Below are positions 54,499 to 62,503 of a stretch of 64,000 bases of DNA, in pieces. The notes beneath the pieces were generated by a model that was given only the letters and a program-made list of their open reading frames with translations, ran no database searches and was not told the DNA's origin. The stretch is taken from contig NZ_CP028136.1 in assembly GCF_003024155.1 (NCBI RefSeq), forward strand, positions 3,100,001-3,164,000. The letters run 5' to 3'. This DNA comes from Christiangramia fulva. GTDB taxonomy: Bacteria > Bacteroidota > Bacteroidia > Flavobacteriales > Flavobacteriaceae. The position numbers and the translations under genes were made by a program. Positions within the stretch are counted from its first letter, which is position 1. Every line of letters starts with the position of its first letter.

Positions 54499-55749
54499 AT
54501 GAAAACTAATATTATTACAGCAGCGCTGGCTCTTCTGACTTTTGCAGCCGTTGCTCAAAAAGATCAGGTAAAAAATGCCGAAGATGCTATTGAAAATGGA
54601 AATTATGCCGAGGCTAAAGCTCAGCTGAAAGTTGCAGAGCCTAATCTTGGTGAATTGAATGATAAATGGAAAGAACGTTTTTATCTGTATAAAGGTCAGG
54701 CGTATATGGGAAATGGCAAAAATGCCTCAGCCGATGATTTAAAAACTGCAGCCATGGCTTTTCAGAAAGCAGCCGATATGGGAAATGATGATGCTGCAGA
54801 AAAGTTAATAGCTTTGAAAAATAATATGATTCAAAGCGCCATTGATGATCAGAACAACCAAAAGTATGCTGAAGCGGCTGAAAAACTTTACACCAGTTAC
54901 GAGATAAGTCCAAAAGACACTATTTATCTTTATTATGCAGCCAACAATCTTGTACAGGCTCAGGATTATGATAAAGCGGTGGATTATCTTGAAATGTTGA
55001 ATGATCTGGGATATGACGGTTCCGGGGTTGCTTATACCGCAGTGAATGTTGAAAGCGGAGAGAGAGAAACTTTTAGTTCAAAATCTCAAAGAGACCTGAT
55101 GCTGAAAACAAAAGAATACAAAGACCCAAAGGATGAAAAAATTCCTTCTAAAAAAGGAGATATTACTTCTTTGATCGCAAGGATTTATATCAATCAAAAA
55201 GAATATGATAAAGCGATCGATGCGATGAATGAGGCAAAAGCCAATAATCCTGATGATGTTACTCTTGTTCTTTCTGAAGCCAATATGTACTATCAAATGG
55301 GAGAAAAGGAAAAAGCGATTTCTACCCTTGAGAAAGCTGGCGAAATGGATCCTACTAATCCTATAGTTTTTAATAATATTGGTTTAATGTATGCCGAATT
55401 AGGAAAAAATGAAAAAGCTATAGAGAATTATAAAAAAGCGATCGCTATTAAGGACGATTATAATGAAGCAAGAATTAATCTAGTTGCGGCCATTTTAAGC
55501 AATGAACGTGATCTTATTGACCAGATGAACAACTTGGGAATGAGCAAGGAAGACACCAAGAAATATGATGAGCTAAACAAACAAAGACAGGAAATCTATA
55601 AAAGAGCCCTGCCTTATCTTGAAGCAGCGCTGGAAGTTGACTCTACCGATACTAATGTGATCAAAACCGCAATGAATATTTATTCCAATTTAGGAATGCA
55701 GGAAAAGGTTGAAAAGATGAAAGAGTTGTTAGCTCAGGCAAATCAATAA
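54499..55749 (+). CDS. Secreted TPR-repeat protein
   Basis: A 416-residue protein with a signal peptide (MKTNIITAALALLTFAAVAQ) and several tetratricopeptide repeats, clearest at residues 225-335: EYDKAIDAMNEAKANNPDDV, EKEKAISTLEKAGEMDPTNP and KNEKAIENYKKAIAIKDDYN. Repeats like these make protein-binding solenoids; the exact partner is unknown. It is located 20 bases after gyrA, so it may share the gyrA transcript, and a strong terminator ends the unit. Confidence 0.9.
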   Translation: MKTNIITAALALLTFAAVAQKDQVKNAEDAIENGNYAEAKAQLKVAEPNLGELNDKWKERFYLYKGQAYMGNGKNASADDLKTAAMAFQKAADMGNDDAAEKLIALKNNMIQSAIDDQNNQKYAEAAEKLYTSYEISPKDTIYLYYAANNLVQAQDYDKAVDYLEMLNDLGYDGSGVAYTAVNVESGERETFSSKSQRDLMLKTKEYKDPKDEKIPSKKGDITSLIARIYINQKEYDKAIDAMNEAKANNPDDVTLVLSEANMYYQMGEKEKAISTLEKAGEMDPTNPIVFNNIGLMYAELGKNEKAIENYKKAIAIKDDYNEARINLVAAILSNERDLIDQMNNLGMSKEDTKKYDELNKQRQEIYKRALPYLEAALEVDSTDTNVIKTAMNIYSNLGMQEKVEKMKELLAQANQ

Positions 55750-55768
55750 GAAGATCGTTTAAAATTTT

Positions 55769-55797
55769 AAAAGCCGCTTTTGAAGCGGCTTTTTTTA
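55769..55797 (+). terminator. Rho-independent terminator after the gyrA/TPR unit
   Basis: Stem AAAAGCCGCTT (55769-55779) and AAGCGGCTTTT (55783-55793) with a three-base loop and a continuing T run. It could also serve the convergent NlpC gene. Confidence 0.9.
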
Positions 55798-55822
55798 TAT
55801 GCTAATTCTAAAAAGATCAATT

Positions 55823-56572
55823 TTAAAGGATCTTCTTGATCACGCGGAGTTTGTGAGTATGTTTGCGAAAATCTACATTAAAAATGCCGGAATGATCAAT
55901 CCTGTCTATTCTAACCTTTCCGTGAACATGGATGATATAATTGTCGTTCATCATGATGCCTACATGATTGATGATCCCTTCATTATCATCAAAAAACGCA
56001 AGATCTCCAGCTTCGCTCTCTTCAATAAAACTTAAAGCTTCTCCCTGTTTAGCCTGTTCAGCAGCCTTTCTTTTTAGGTTATAGCCATTTAATTTATAGA
56101 CCATCTGGGCGAGTCCGCTGCAATCAATTCCAAAGGCGGTTTTACCTCCCCAGAGATGCGGTGCATTGAGATATAACAAGGCTGTATTCACCAGGTTCTC
56201 TTTCTGAAGTTGACCCGAAAGCGATTCTCCCTCGAATTGATGTTGCAGCTTTTGAACAAAATTAAGAACCGAACCCATGGCAATCGGCATTAATAATCCT
56301 TCTTTATCGGTGATATGATCAATAAGATCTGATAACAATTCCAGGGGACTTTCTTCTATTTCAAAAAATTCTTCCTGAGAAATCTTATAGATCTGGAGAT
56401 TGTTTACCCATGCCTCATAATCATCAGCAGCGCCCCGAATTCTGCACCATTGGGATCTTTCTTCCAGAATTTTAAAATGTTCGCCATATAAAAGCTGCGA
56501 AGTCATCTCACTTTCATGAGAAGGGGACACTCTTAGAGGTACAATACTTAAAGGGCAAATTCCGTATTGCAT
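55823..56572 (-). CDS. NlpC/P60 peptidoglycan endopeptidase with SH3-like domain
   Basis: A 249-residue C40-family hydrolase. Residues 1-75 form an SH3b-like domain (YGICPLSIVPLRVSPSHESE, EHFKILEERSQWCRIRG), and residues about 115-245 the catalytic domain, with Cys in WGGKTAFGIDCSGLAQMVY and His in GIINHVGIMMNDNYIIHVHG. No signal peptide is evident, so export is unclear. The domain plan matches gamma-D-glutamyl-diaminopimelate peptidases that act on recycled or imported muropeptides. Convergent to the gyrA unit. Confidence 0.9.
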   Translation of the reverse strand: MQYGICPLSIVPLRVSPSHESEMTSQLLYGEHFKILEERSQWCRIRGAADDYEAWVNNLQIYKISQEEFFEIEESPLELLSDLIDHITDKEGLLMPIAMGSVLNFVQKLQHQFEGESLSGQLQKENLVNTALLYLNAPHLWGGKTAFGIDCSGLAQMVYKLNGYNLKRKAAEQAKQGEALSFIEESEAGDLAFFDDNEGIINHVGIMMNDNYIIHVHGKVRIDRIDHSGIFNVDFRKHTHKLRVIKKIL

Positions 56573-56592
56573 TAAAGTAAAATGCTGATTAA

Positions 56593-57774
56593 TTAAGAAA
56601 TACGTTCAATAATCATTGCAGATGCTCCGCCGCCGCCATTACAAATTGCAGCCGCACCATATTTTGCCTGATTTTGTTCAAGAACATTCATCAGGGTTAT
56701 TAAAATTCGAACGCCACTGCATCCAAGCGGATGGCCCAAAGAAACAGCTCCGCCATTTACATTGGTATTCTTATCGCTTAAACCTAATATTTTCATATTG
56801 GCAAGGCCTACTACAGCAAAGGCTTCATTAAATTCAAAGAAATCGATCTCCTCCTGTTTTACACCTGCTATGGCAAGTGCTTTTGGTAAGGCTTTGGCAG
56901 GTGCCGTGGTAAACCATTTTGGTTCCTGCGCAGCGTCAGCAAATCCTTTAATTACGGCGAGAGGTTTTAATCCGAGTTCTTCGGCTTTTTCCCTGCTCAT
57001 CAATACAACTGCGCCTGCTCCGTCATTTATGGTAGAGGCATTTGCCGCGGTTACAGTTCCATCTTTTGAAAAGGCAGGTCGTAAGGAAGACACTTTATCT
57101 ATTCTTACATTTTTAAATTCTTCATCTTCTTTTACGATCAAGGGCTCACCTTTGCGCTGTGGAACTTCCACAGGAACGACTTCATTATCAAATTTTCCTT
57201 CTTTCCAGGCTTTGGCTGAGCGTTCATAAGATTGGATGGCAAATTTGTCCTGTTCTTCTCTCGAAAATTCATATTCCCTGGCACAAAGATCGGCACAAAC
57301 GCCCATTGCATTATGGTCATAGGCATCTACGAGTCCGTCTTTCTGCATTCCATCTTCCATATTGGCAGGACCAAATTTCTTTCCCGTTCTTAAATGCAGA
57401 TAATGAGGTATAAGGCTCATGTTTTCCATTCCGCCGGCAACTACTATAGAGGTATGGCCAAGCATAATTGACTGGGCACCCTGCATAACGGCTTTCATAC
57501 CACTTGCGCACACCTTATTGACGGTAGTACAGGGAACGGTATCGGGAATTCCCGCGCCCAATGATGCCTGTCTTGCTGGTGCCTGACCTACACCTGCCTG
57601 CACTACATTTCCCATTAAAACTTCTTCAACCATTTCTGGTTTTAAATTAATTTTTTCGAGGGCTCCTTTGATGGCAATAGATCCGAGTTTTGGTGCTGGA
57701 ACAGTGGAAAGTTCGCCCAGAAAACTACCAATTGGAGTCCTTGCTGCGCTTACTATTACTACGTCTTTATTCAT
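56593..57774 (-). CDS. Acetyl-CoA C-acyltransferase (thiolase)
   Basis: A 393-residue thiolase. The acylation Cys is in TTVNKVCASGMKAVMQ, the second Cys in GHPLGCSGVRILIT and the catalytic His in SLGHPLG; FNEAFAVVG is also conserved. The sequence (MNKDVVIVSAARTPIGSFLGE) is closest to acetoacetyl-CoA thiolases of the AtoB/PhaA type, which condense or cleave acetoacetyl-CoA; a longer-chain role cannot be excluded. Located 20 bases upstream of the NlpC gene on the same strand, so they may be co-transcribed. Confidence 0.93.
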   Translation of the reverse strand: MNKDVVIVSAARTPIGSFLGELSTVPAPKLGSIAIKGALEKINLKPEMVEEVLMGNVVQAGVGQAPARQASLGAGIPDTVPCTTVNKVCASGMKAVMQGAQSIMLGHTSIVVAGGMENMSLIPHYLHLRTGKKFGPANMEDGMQKDGLVDAYDHNAMGVCADLCAREYEFSREEQDKFAIQSYERSAKAWKEGKFDNEVVPVEVPQRKGEPLIVKEDEEFKNVRIDKVSSLRPAFSKDGTVTAANASTINDGAGAVVLMSREKAEELGLKPLAVIKGFADAAQEPKWFTTAPAKALPKALAIAGVKQEEIDFFEFNEAFAVVGLANMKILGLSDKNTNVNGGAVSLGHPLGCSGVRILITLMNVLEQNQAKYGAAAICNGGGGASAMIIERIS

Positions 57775-57859
57775 GATGATATTTTATTTTATTCAGGAAT
57801 TGCGAAGTTAGTGATTTTATAAGGAATTAAATAACCTCTGCTTTCAGACCTATTTTTAC

Positions 57860-57867
57860 TACATTTG
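57860..57867 (+). promoter_or_regulatory. Promoter -7 box TACATTTG before the HD-domain gene
   Basis: Perfect TAnnTTTG element ending 19 bases before the ATG at 57887, predicting a very short leader. Confidence 0.4.
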
Positions 57868-57886
57868 GGCATTAGCTCTTGAATCT

Positions 57887-59932
57887 ATGAGTGATTTTAT
57901 AAATAAGCTGTATAAAAATCAGGCACTTTTTTATAAGGTTTTTCTATACGTGCTTACTGCGGTTTTAATTGTTTATCTCCTTCCGAAAGGAGGTAAATTC
58001 AAATACGATATCCCCAAGGGGAAACCCTGGCAATATGAAAACCTTTACGCACCTTTTGATTTCGCCATACTTAAATCTGATGAAGAATTAAAGGAAGAAC
58101 GGAATGAGATAAAAAATTCTCATATTCCTTATTACTCCTATGATACCCTTGTTCCATCAAAAGTTAAAAAGGAAGCCTTACAACAGGTTCAGAATGTTTT
58201 TGCTGATTCTATCCTTAAGTCTTATCAAAAGATCATTGATAATTTTGTCACAAAAACTATCGACAAGATTTATGAACACGGGCTGCTTCAGGAAAGCAAT
58301 CGGCTGGAACCAGACCAGCTTGTTTATCTTTTAAAAGGAAATGAGGCTTCTGAAGTTTCCTATAAAAAGATCATGAAGCAGGGAGAAGTACGATCTTTTA
58401 TAACTCATGAAATTGAAGCTGCGGGCTTTACTTCTTTTAAAACCGAACTTTTAGAAGTCTTTTTTAATTCCATAGAACCCAATGTTACCTTTAACAGTGA
58501 ACTTACACAAAAAGATCTTCAAAGTAAACTCGATGATATTTCCTATACGCGGGGAATTATAGAACAGGGCAGCCGGATCATTGCCAAAGGTGAAGTGGTT
58601 GAGGGGAATAAATACAATATCCTTCGGTCTCTAAAAGCTGAATATGAATCACAGGTCTGGAGCAAATCTAATTACAACTGGATCATTGTGGGGTACAGCA
58701 CCCTTGTTGCACTGGCCCTGCTCATGCTTTTGCTTTTCATGAGAAAATACCGTCCGAACATTTTTGAAAATAATGTAAAGGTGACCTTCATTTTTTTCAA
58801 CATTATTTTTATGGTAATGCTGACTACTCTCGTGGTAAACTTTAATATTCAGTATGTCTATGTGGTACCTTTATGTATCCTGCCCCTTACTCTCAAAGCT
58901 TTTTTTGATGCAAGATTGGGATTGTTCACCCATGTTTTAACGGTTCTGCTTTTAGGGTTTATCGTTCCCAATAGTTATGAATATATGTTTTTGCAGATCA
59001 TTGCAGGGATCGTTACCATACTAACCGTTAGCGAACTTTACAAGAGGGCTAATCTTTTTATTTCAGTTGGCCAGATTACGCTGGTTTATATCATTTCTTA
59101 TTTTGCTTTTACGATTATCCAGGAGGGAGAGATTCAGGATGTGAAAATTGAAGTTTTTCTCACTTTTCTGTTAGGTGGTCTTGCAACACTTTTCGTGCAG
59201 CCCTTGATTTATGTATATGAAAAGATCTTCGGAATGGTTAGCGATATGTCTTTACTTGAACTTTCAGATACTAATTCAAAACTGTTAAAAGAACTGGCAG
59301 AAAAGGCACCGGGAACTTTTCACCACAGCCTTAATGTGGCAAATTTAGCTGAAGCCGCCGCGAATGAGATCAATGCAAATGCCATGCTCTCAAGGGTTGG
59401 GGCTCTATATCATGACATTGGCAAAATGCAGAATCCTACTTATTTTACTGAAAATCAAACCACTTCAGTAAATTCTCATGATGAATTGTCACCGCGTGAA
59501 AGTGCTCAGATCATCATTGATCACGTGATTAAAGGGATCGAGATTGCCAAAAAGAACAATTTACCTGATAGAGTAATTGATTTTATTCGAACCCATCACG
59601 GAACAACCACGGTATATTACTTTTACCGAAAAGAAAAAGAAGCCAATGACAATACCTCTTCTCTTGATTTCAGGTATCCCGGGCCCATTCCTTTTAGCAA
59701 GGAAACGGCAATTCTCATGATGTGTGATAGTGTTGAAGCCGCAAGTAAAAGTTTGAAAGAACCAACCTCTGTGCTCATCGACAATTTTGTTGAAAAGATC
59801 ATCAATAAACAAATGGAGGAAGGTCAGTTCCTGAATTCAAATATTACCTTTAAGGAGATTCAAATGGTTAAAAAAATTCTTAAGCGTAAGCTTAAGAATA
59901 TTTACCATTTGCGTATTGAGTACCCCGAATAA
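57887..59932 (+). CDS. pgpH: PgpH-type 7TM-HD phosphodiesterase
   Basis: A 681-residue membrane protein. Helix one (YKVFLYVLTAVLIVYLL) is followed by an extracytoplasmic 7TM-HDED domain (about 45-255), a seven-helix region (about 265-455), and a cytoplasmic HD domain (about 465-670) with His479-His480 in GTFHHSLNVANLAEAAA and His509-Asp510 in ALYHDIGKMQNPTYF. Relatives such as Listeria PgpH hydrolyse c-di-AMP, so control of c-di-AMP, osmolytes and potassium is the likely role (family knowledge). A perfect ten-base inverted repeat lies near its 3' end at 59876-59899. Its stop is adjacent to the next gene's stop on the other strand. Confidence 0.9.
   Translation: MSDFINKLYKNQALFYKVFLYVLTAVLIVYLLPKGGKFKYDIPKGKPWQYENLYAPFDFAILKSDEELKEERNEIKNSHIPYYSYDTLVPSKVKKEALQQVQNVFADSILKSYQKIIDNFVTKTIDKIYEHGLLQESNRLEPDQLVYLLKGNEASEVSYKKIMKQGEVRSFITHEIEAAGFTSFKTELLEVFFNSIEPNVTFNSELTQKDLQSKLDDISYTRGIIEQGSRIIAKGEVVEGNKYNILRSLKAEYESQVWSKSNYNWIIVGYSTLVALALLMLLLFMRKYRPNIFENNVKVTFIFFNIIFMVMLTTLVVNFNIQYVYVVPLCILPLTLKAFFDARLGLFTHVLTVLLLGFIVPNSYEYMFLQIIAGIVTILTVSELYKRANLFISVGQITLVYIISYFAFTIIQEGEIQDVKIEVFLTFLLGGLATLFVQPLIYVYEKIFGMVSDMSLLELSDTNSKLLKELAEKAPGTFHHSLNVANLAEAAANEINANAMLSRVGALYHDIGKMQNPTYFTENQTTSVNSHDELSPRESAQIIIDHVIKGIEIAKKNNLPDRVIDFIRTHHGTTTVYYFYRKEKEANDNTSSLDFRYPGPIPFSKETAILMMCDSVEAASKSLKEPTSVLIDNFVEKIINKQMEEGQFLNSNITFKEIQMVKKILKRKLKNIYHLRIEYPE
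59876..59899. repeat. Perfect inverted repeat ATTCTTAAGC/GCTTAAGAAT inside pgpH
   Basis: Ten-base arms with loop GTAA, 34 bases before the pgpH stop. It contains two TAAGC and one GCTTA, the same pentamer as the array 540 bases downstream. It could act as a hairpin in mRNA or a regulator site. Confidence 0.6.
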
Positions 59933-60385
59933 TTAATGGATGTTTACAATCTTGTGGTCTTTTCCATTAAAACTGAAGCTTTCTCCGGCCTTTTTGCCTT
60001 TCATCTCTTTATAAATTGGCGCTTCTGTTGAAATGGCAAAAACTACGCTTCCTTCATCGAGTACAATTTTTCCCAATGCTACCGATATATAATAATAGTT
60101 TTCACTGGTTTCTACCACACTTCCAAAATCGACTGTTTCACTGTAGTGTTTCTGATCAATGCGGCTGAGTTTTTCTTTCATTTTACGCGAATTATCAAGG
60201 TATTCGGCGTATTTCTCAAAGTCATTCAGCAGTTGACCTTTGCTGTCATCCTCGTCATAATCGGTATGCACGTCATTGTTTTCCATCGATTCCCTGATGT
60301 CGTCCATTTCCCGCTCGTATTTTTCAATTTGACGGTTTACGGTTTCCAGGCATTTTATAAATAGTTCTTCTTTATTTTTTATCAT
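59933..60385 (-). CDS. GreA/GreB-like protein
   Basis: A 150-residue protein. The N-terminal half is a predicted coiled-coil hairpin (FIKCLETVNRQIEKYEREMD, EKYAEYLDNSRKMKEKLSRI); the C-terminal half resembles the FKBP-like domain of GreA/GreB, with VVFAISTEAPIYKEMKGKK and GESFSFNGKDHKIVNI. Gre factors insert the coiled coil into the RNA polymerase secondary channel to stimulate transcript cleavage. Acidic residues at the hairpin tip (DVHTDYDEDDSKG) are compatible with this, but the fold is shorter and divergent, so a related channel-binding regulator is equally possible. Stops next to pgpH; upstream lies the TAAGC array. Confidence 0.7.
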   Translation of the reverse strand: MIKNKEELFIKCLETVNRQIEKYEREMDDIRESMENNDVHTDYDEDDSKGQLLNDFEKYAEYLDNSRKMKEKLSRIDQKHYSETVDFGSVVETSENYYYISVALGKIVLDEGSVVFAISTEAPIYKEMKGKKAGESFSFNGKDHKIVNIH

Positions 60386-60420
60386 TTTCCGGTTTCTTTT
60401 TTGGATGGATTTTAAAATTA

Positions 60421-60540
60421 AATAAGCTTTACCGGCTTACCGAACATTTAGCAAATATTTAATAAGCGGGGCAGGGAAGGTTTAAGCTTATAATTGTAAA
60501 ATATAAGCATACAGGCTTATTAAAGATAGTTATAAGCTTT
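60421..60540. repeat. Array of TAAGC/GCTTA motifs in a divergent spacer
   Basis: TAAGC occurs at 60423, 60463, 60483, 60504 and 60533, and GCTTA at 60435 and 60515. Three copies extend to TAAGCTT (60423, 60483, 60533). ATAAGC and GCTTAT (60503-60520) form a dyad. Seven copies in about 120 bases of noncoding sequence between divergent genes is far above chance and suggests binding sites for a regulator. Confidence 0.6.
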
Positions 60541-60555
60541 TAATCTTATTTTTTC

Positions 60556-60563
60556 TATATTTG
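60556..60563 (+). promoter_or_regulatory. Promoter -7 box TATATTTG abutting the SatD-like gene
   Basis: A perfect TAnnTTTG element ends only five bases before the ATG at 60569. Transcription would then start at or inside the first codons, suggesting a leaderless mRNA or that the annotated start is wrong. Confidence 0.45.
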
Positions 60564-60568
60564 ATAAT

Positions 60569-61231
60569 ATGATAGCAGTAATTTCAGCCGATCTCCTTAA
60601 TTCCTCCGGTTATTCCCATACCTTACTGGAGAAGGTCCTGCATGTTTTGAAGCTGGAATTTGATATTTTGAAAGAATCTGGTTCAGATTTCAGGATCTAT
60701 AGGGGAGACAGTTTTCAGGGAATATTAAAAAATCCCGAAGAGGCGTTGCGGGTAGTATTAAAGATTAAAACTGCTATCAATCAGCTTGACGAATCTGATC
60801 TTAGCAATAAAAGAAACATGGCTATAAAGGCCGATATGAAATGTGCTATTGGGATCGGTACTTATGATTTTGAAAGAGAGTCGATTGCCGAAGCCAACGG
60901 CCAGGCTTTTCAGTTTTCTGGCCGAACCCTTGATAGTATGAAGACTCTTAATCGGAAAACGCAGCTAAAAACTCCTGTTGAGGCCGTAAATGAAGAGTTT
61001 AATACTTCTCTTTTTCTTTTTGATACGCTCGCCGATAAGTGGAGCACTGCTTCAGCTGAAGTGATCTATTATCTTTTAAAAGGCCTAAAAGAAACCGAGA
61101 TCGCTGAAGAGCTTGATATCAGTCAATCGGCGGTCAATCAGCGAAAGAAGGCGGCGGGCTGGGAAGCAATCAACGCCCTGTTACTGCGTTATGAAAAGGT
61201 AATTTCTGAACATTTTTCAAATGGAAAATAG
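60569..61231 (+). CDS. SatD-family protein: cyclase-like N-terminal domain with C-terminal helix-turn-helix
   Basis: A 220-residue protein of the SatD type. The C-terminal part (about 155-205) is a sigma-like helix-turn-helix: VIYYLLKGLKETEIAEELD then ISQSAVNQRKKAAGWEAINA. The N-terminal 125 residues can be aligned by eye with a class III nucleotidyl cyclase: Asp8 in VISADLLNSSG and Asp47 in YRGDSFQG at metal-binding-like spacing, an AIGIG strand (93-97), and Gln115 and Arg119 in QAFQFSGRTLD, four apart like the transition-state Asn and Arg. Gln for Asn would be unusual. This is inference, not an established annotation. It overlaps the downstream DUF3307 membrane gene by 11 bases; both could form one signalling unit controlled by the TAAGC array. 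Confidence 0.68.
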   Translation: MIAVISADLLNSSGYSHTLLEKVLHVLKLEFDILKESGSDFRIYRGDSFQGILKNPEEALRVVLKIKTAINQLDESDLSNKRNMAIKADMKCAIGIGTYDFERESIAEANGQAFQFSGRTLDSMKTLNRKTQLKTPVEAVNEEFNTSLFLFDTLADKWSTASAEVIYYLLKGLKETEIAEELDISQSAVNQRKKAAGWEAINALLLRYEKVISEHFSNGK

Positions 61232-61949
61232 CCTCCTAATATTACTTCAGTTGCTGCTGGCGCATATCATCACTGATTTTGCGCTACAACCCACAAAATT
61301 GATCGTTCAGAAAAGGGAAAAGAAATCAAGATCAGCCTTTTTGTATGTTCATTCTTTAATAGCAGGGTTACTTACTTTTATTTTTCTAATGCGGCTGGAA
61401 TGGTGGTATATAGCCGTTTTTATAAGTGTAGCTCACTTTTTTACCGATTTGTGGAAACTCCATAAGGGAGACAATCTTAAACTTTTTCTTTTCGATCAGT
61501 TCCTTCATCTACTGGCTATCCTGGTTGCCTGGCTTTTTCTTACCTCAAATTTTGAAAATATAATTCCGTTTTTCCGTGAATTATTAGAATCCACAACTTT
61601 TCTAAGCCTTCTTCTGGGTTATCTTATTATAATTTTTCCCGCAGGTTTTCTAATTGGGAAAGCGACCAAAAAATGGCAAACCGAAGCAGATGGAGTTCTG
61701 CTCAATGACGGCCTCAATTCCGCGGGACGTTATATCGGAATTTTTGAACGGATTCTCGTGCTCACTTTTATTCTAACTTCCAACTTTTCAGCAATAGGCT
61801 TTCTTATTGCTGCCAAATCGATTCTCAGGTTCAGCGATAAATCTCAGGCCGGCGCACGCAAGCAAACCGAATACGTCCTGGTGGGAACTTTATTGAGCTT
61901 TTCTATCACAATCATCATCGGACTTTTAGTACGCCAGATCGCGTTCTAA
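61221..61949 (+). CDS. DUF3307-family membrane protein
   Basis: A 242-residue inner-membrane protein. Its N-terminal helix carries LLLAHIITDFALQPTKLIVQKREKKS, with the conserved HxxxDF and Q typical of the DUF3307 family; a second motif is VAHFFTDLWKLHKGDN, which has another His and Asp. Six or so helices follow, then a soluble segment and a last helix. The family function is unknown; the paired His/Asp motifs in helices suggest metal or lipid phosphate chemistry. It overlaps the SatD-like gene by 11 bases, a pairing I also associate with other bacteria. Its 3' end overlaps the convergent gene at 61926. Confidence 0.85.
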   Translation: MENSLLILLQLLLAHIITDFALQPTKLIVQKREKKSRSAFLYVHSLIAGLLTFIFLMRLEWWYIAVFISVAHFFTDLWKLHKGDNLKLFLFDQFLHLLAILVAWLFLTSNFENIIPFFRELLESTTFLSLLLGYLIIIFPAGFLIGKATKKWQTEADGVLLNDGLNSAGRYIGIFERILVLTFILTSNFSAIGFLIAAKSILRFSDKSQAGARKQTEYVLVGTLLSFSITIIIGLLVRQIAF

Positions 61950-62333
61950 AAGCTGGATATTGCTTTGCAGTCTTTCTCTTACAATATTCATCATACGTTT
62001 GTTCAAAGCCGATGAATTCTTAATGTAATTTTCATATTCCTGAATAGTAAACTGCCCGATGATCATTCCCTTTACGCTGTTTCGAAATTTGATGTCCCTT
62101 TGAATGGCATTTTCGATGTAAAGCAACCTTTTTTCCAGCTTCAGCTCATAAAAGGCATTCTTGTGTTTGCTAACGTAATTTCTAAAAACAGCAACGAGTA
62201 AATCATCCTGTAATTTAATTACGGGACGTAGTGTTTCATTTTGAAACCGCTCATCTGAACTCATATTTTCTGTAATTCTTGCTGAAGGAATCTCAGGCCT
62301 GAGCTCCGTTAGGTTAAAATCTCTTGGATTCAT
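61926..62333 (-). CDS. Protein of unknown function, helical
   Basis: A 135-residue mostly helical protein without signal peptide or membrane segment. The N-terminus is MNPRDFNLTELRPEIPSARI; the rest is charged helix such as VAVFRNYVSKHKNAFYELKL, LYIENAIQRDIKFRNSVKG and MMNIVRERLQSNIQLLERDL. No family is recognised. It overlaps the 3' end of the DUF3307 gene by 24 bases on the opposite strand; the convergent overlap is unusual but both frames look genuine. Alone on its strand. Confidence 0.65.
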   Translation of the reverse strand: MNPRDFNLTELRPEIPSARITENMSSDERFQNETLRPVIKLQDDLLVAVFRNYVSKHKNAFYELKLEKRLLYIENAIQRDIKFRNSVKGMIIGQFTIQEYENYIKNSSALNKRMMNIVRERLQSNIQLLERDLAY

Positions 62334-62503
62334 GGCAAGTAAAGTTTCTTAAATATAGGAATTTATAAAAGCCGGAATAAAGCTGCTTTCATTTACTTGT
62401 TAACCGGTTATAAACAACGGCGGAGTTAAATATGTCTTAATCTGCCTTCCAGGCCGCAAGCATCTTTTTATCTTTAAGTAAAGCAGAAAAAGAAAATTGA
62501 ATT

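Noticed and set aside
61926..61949. Truncating one of the two genes overlapping here
   Set aside because: Both frames have full-length, protein-like translations; a short convergent overlap is acceptable.
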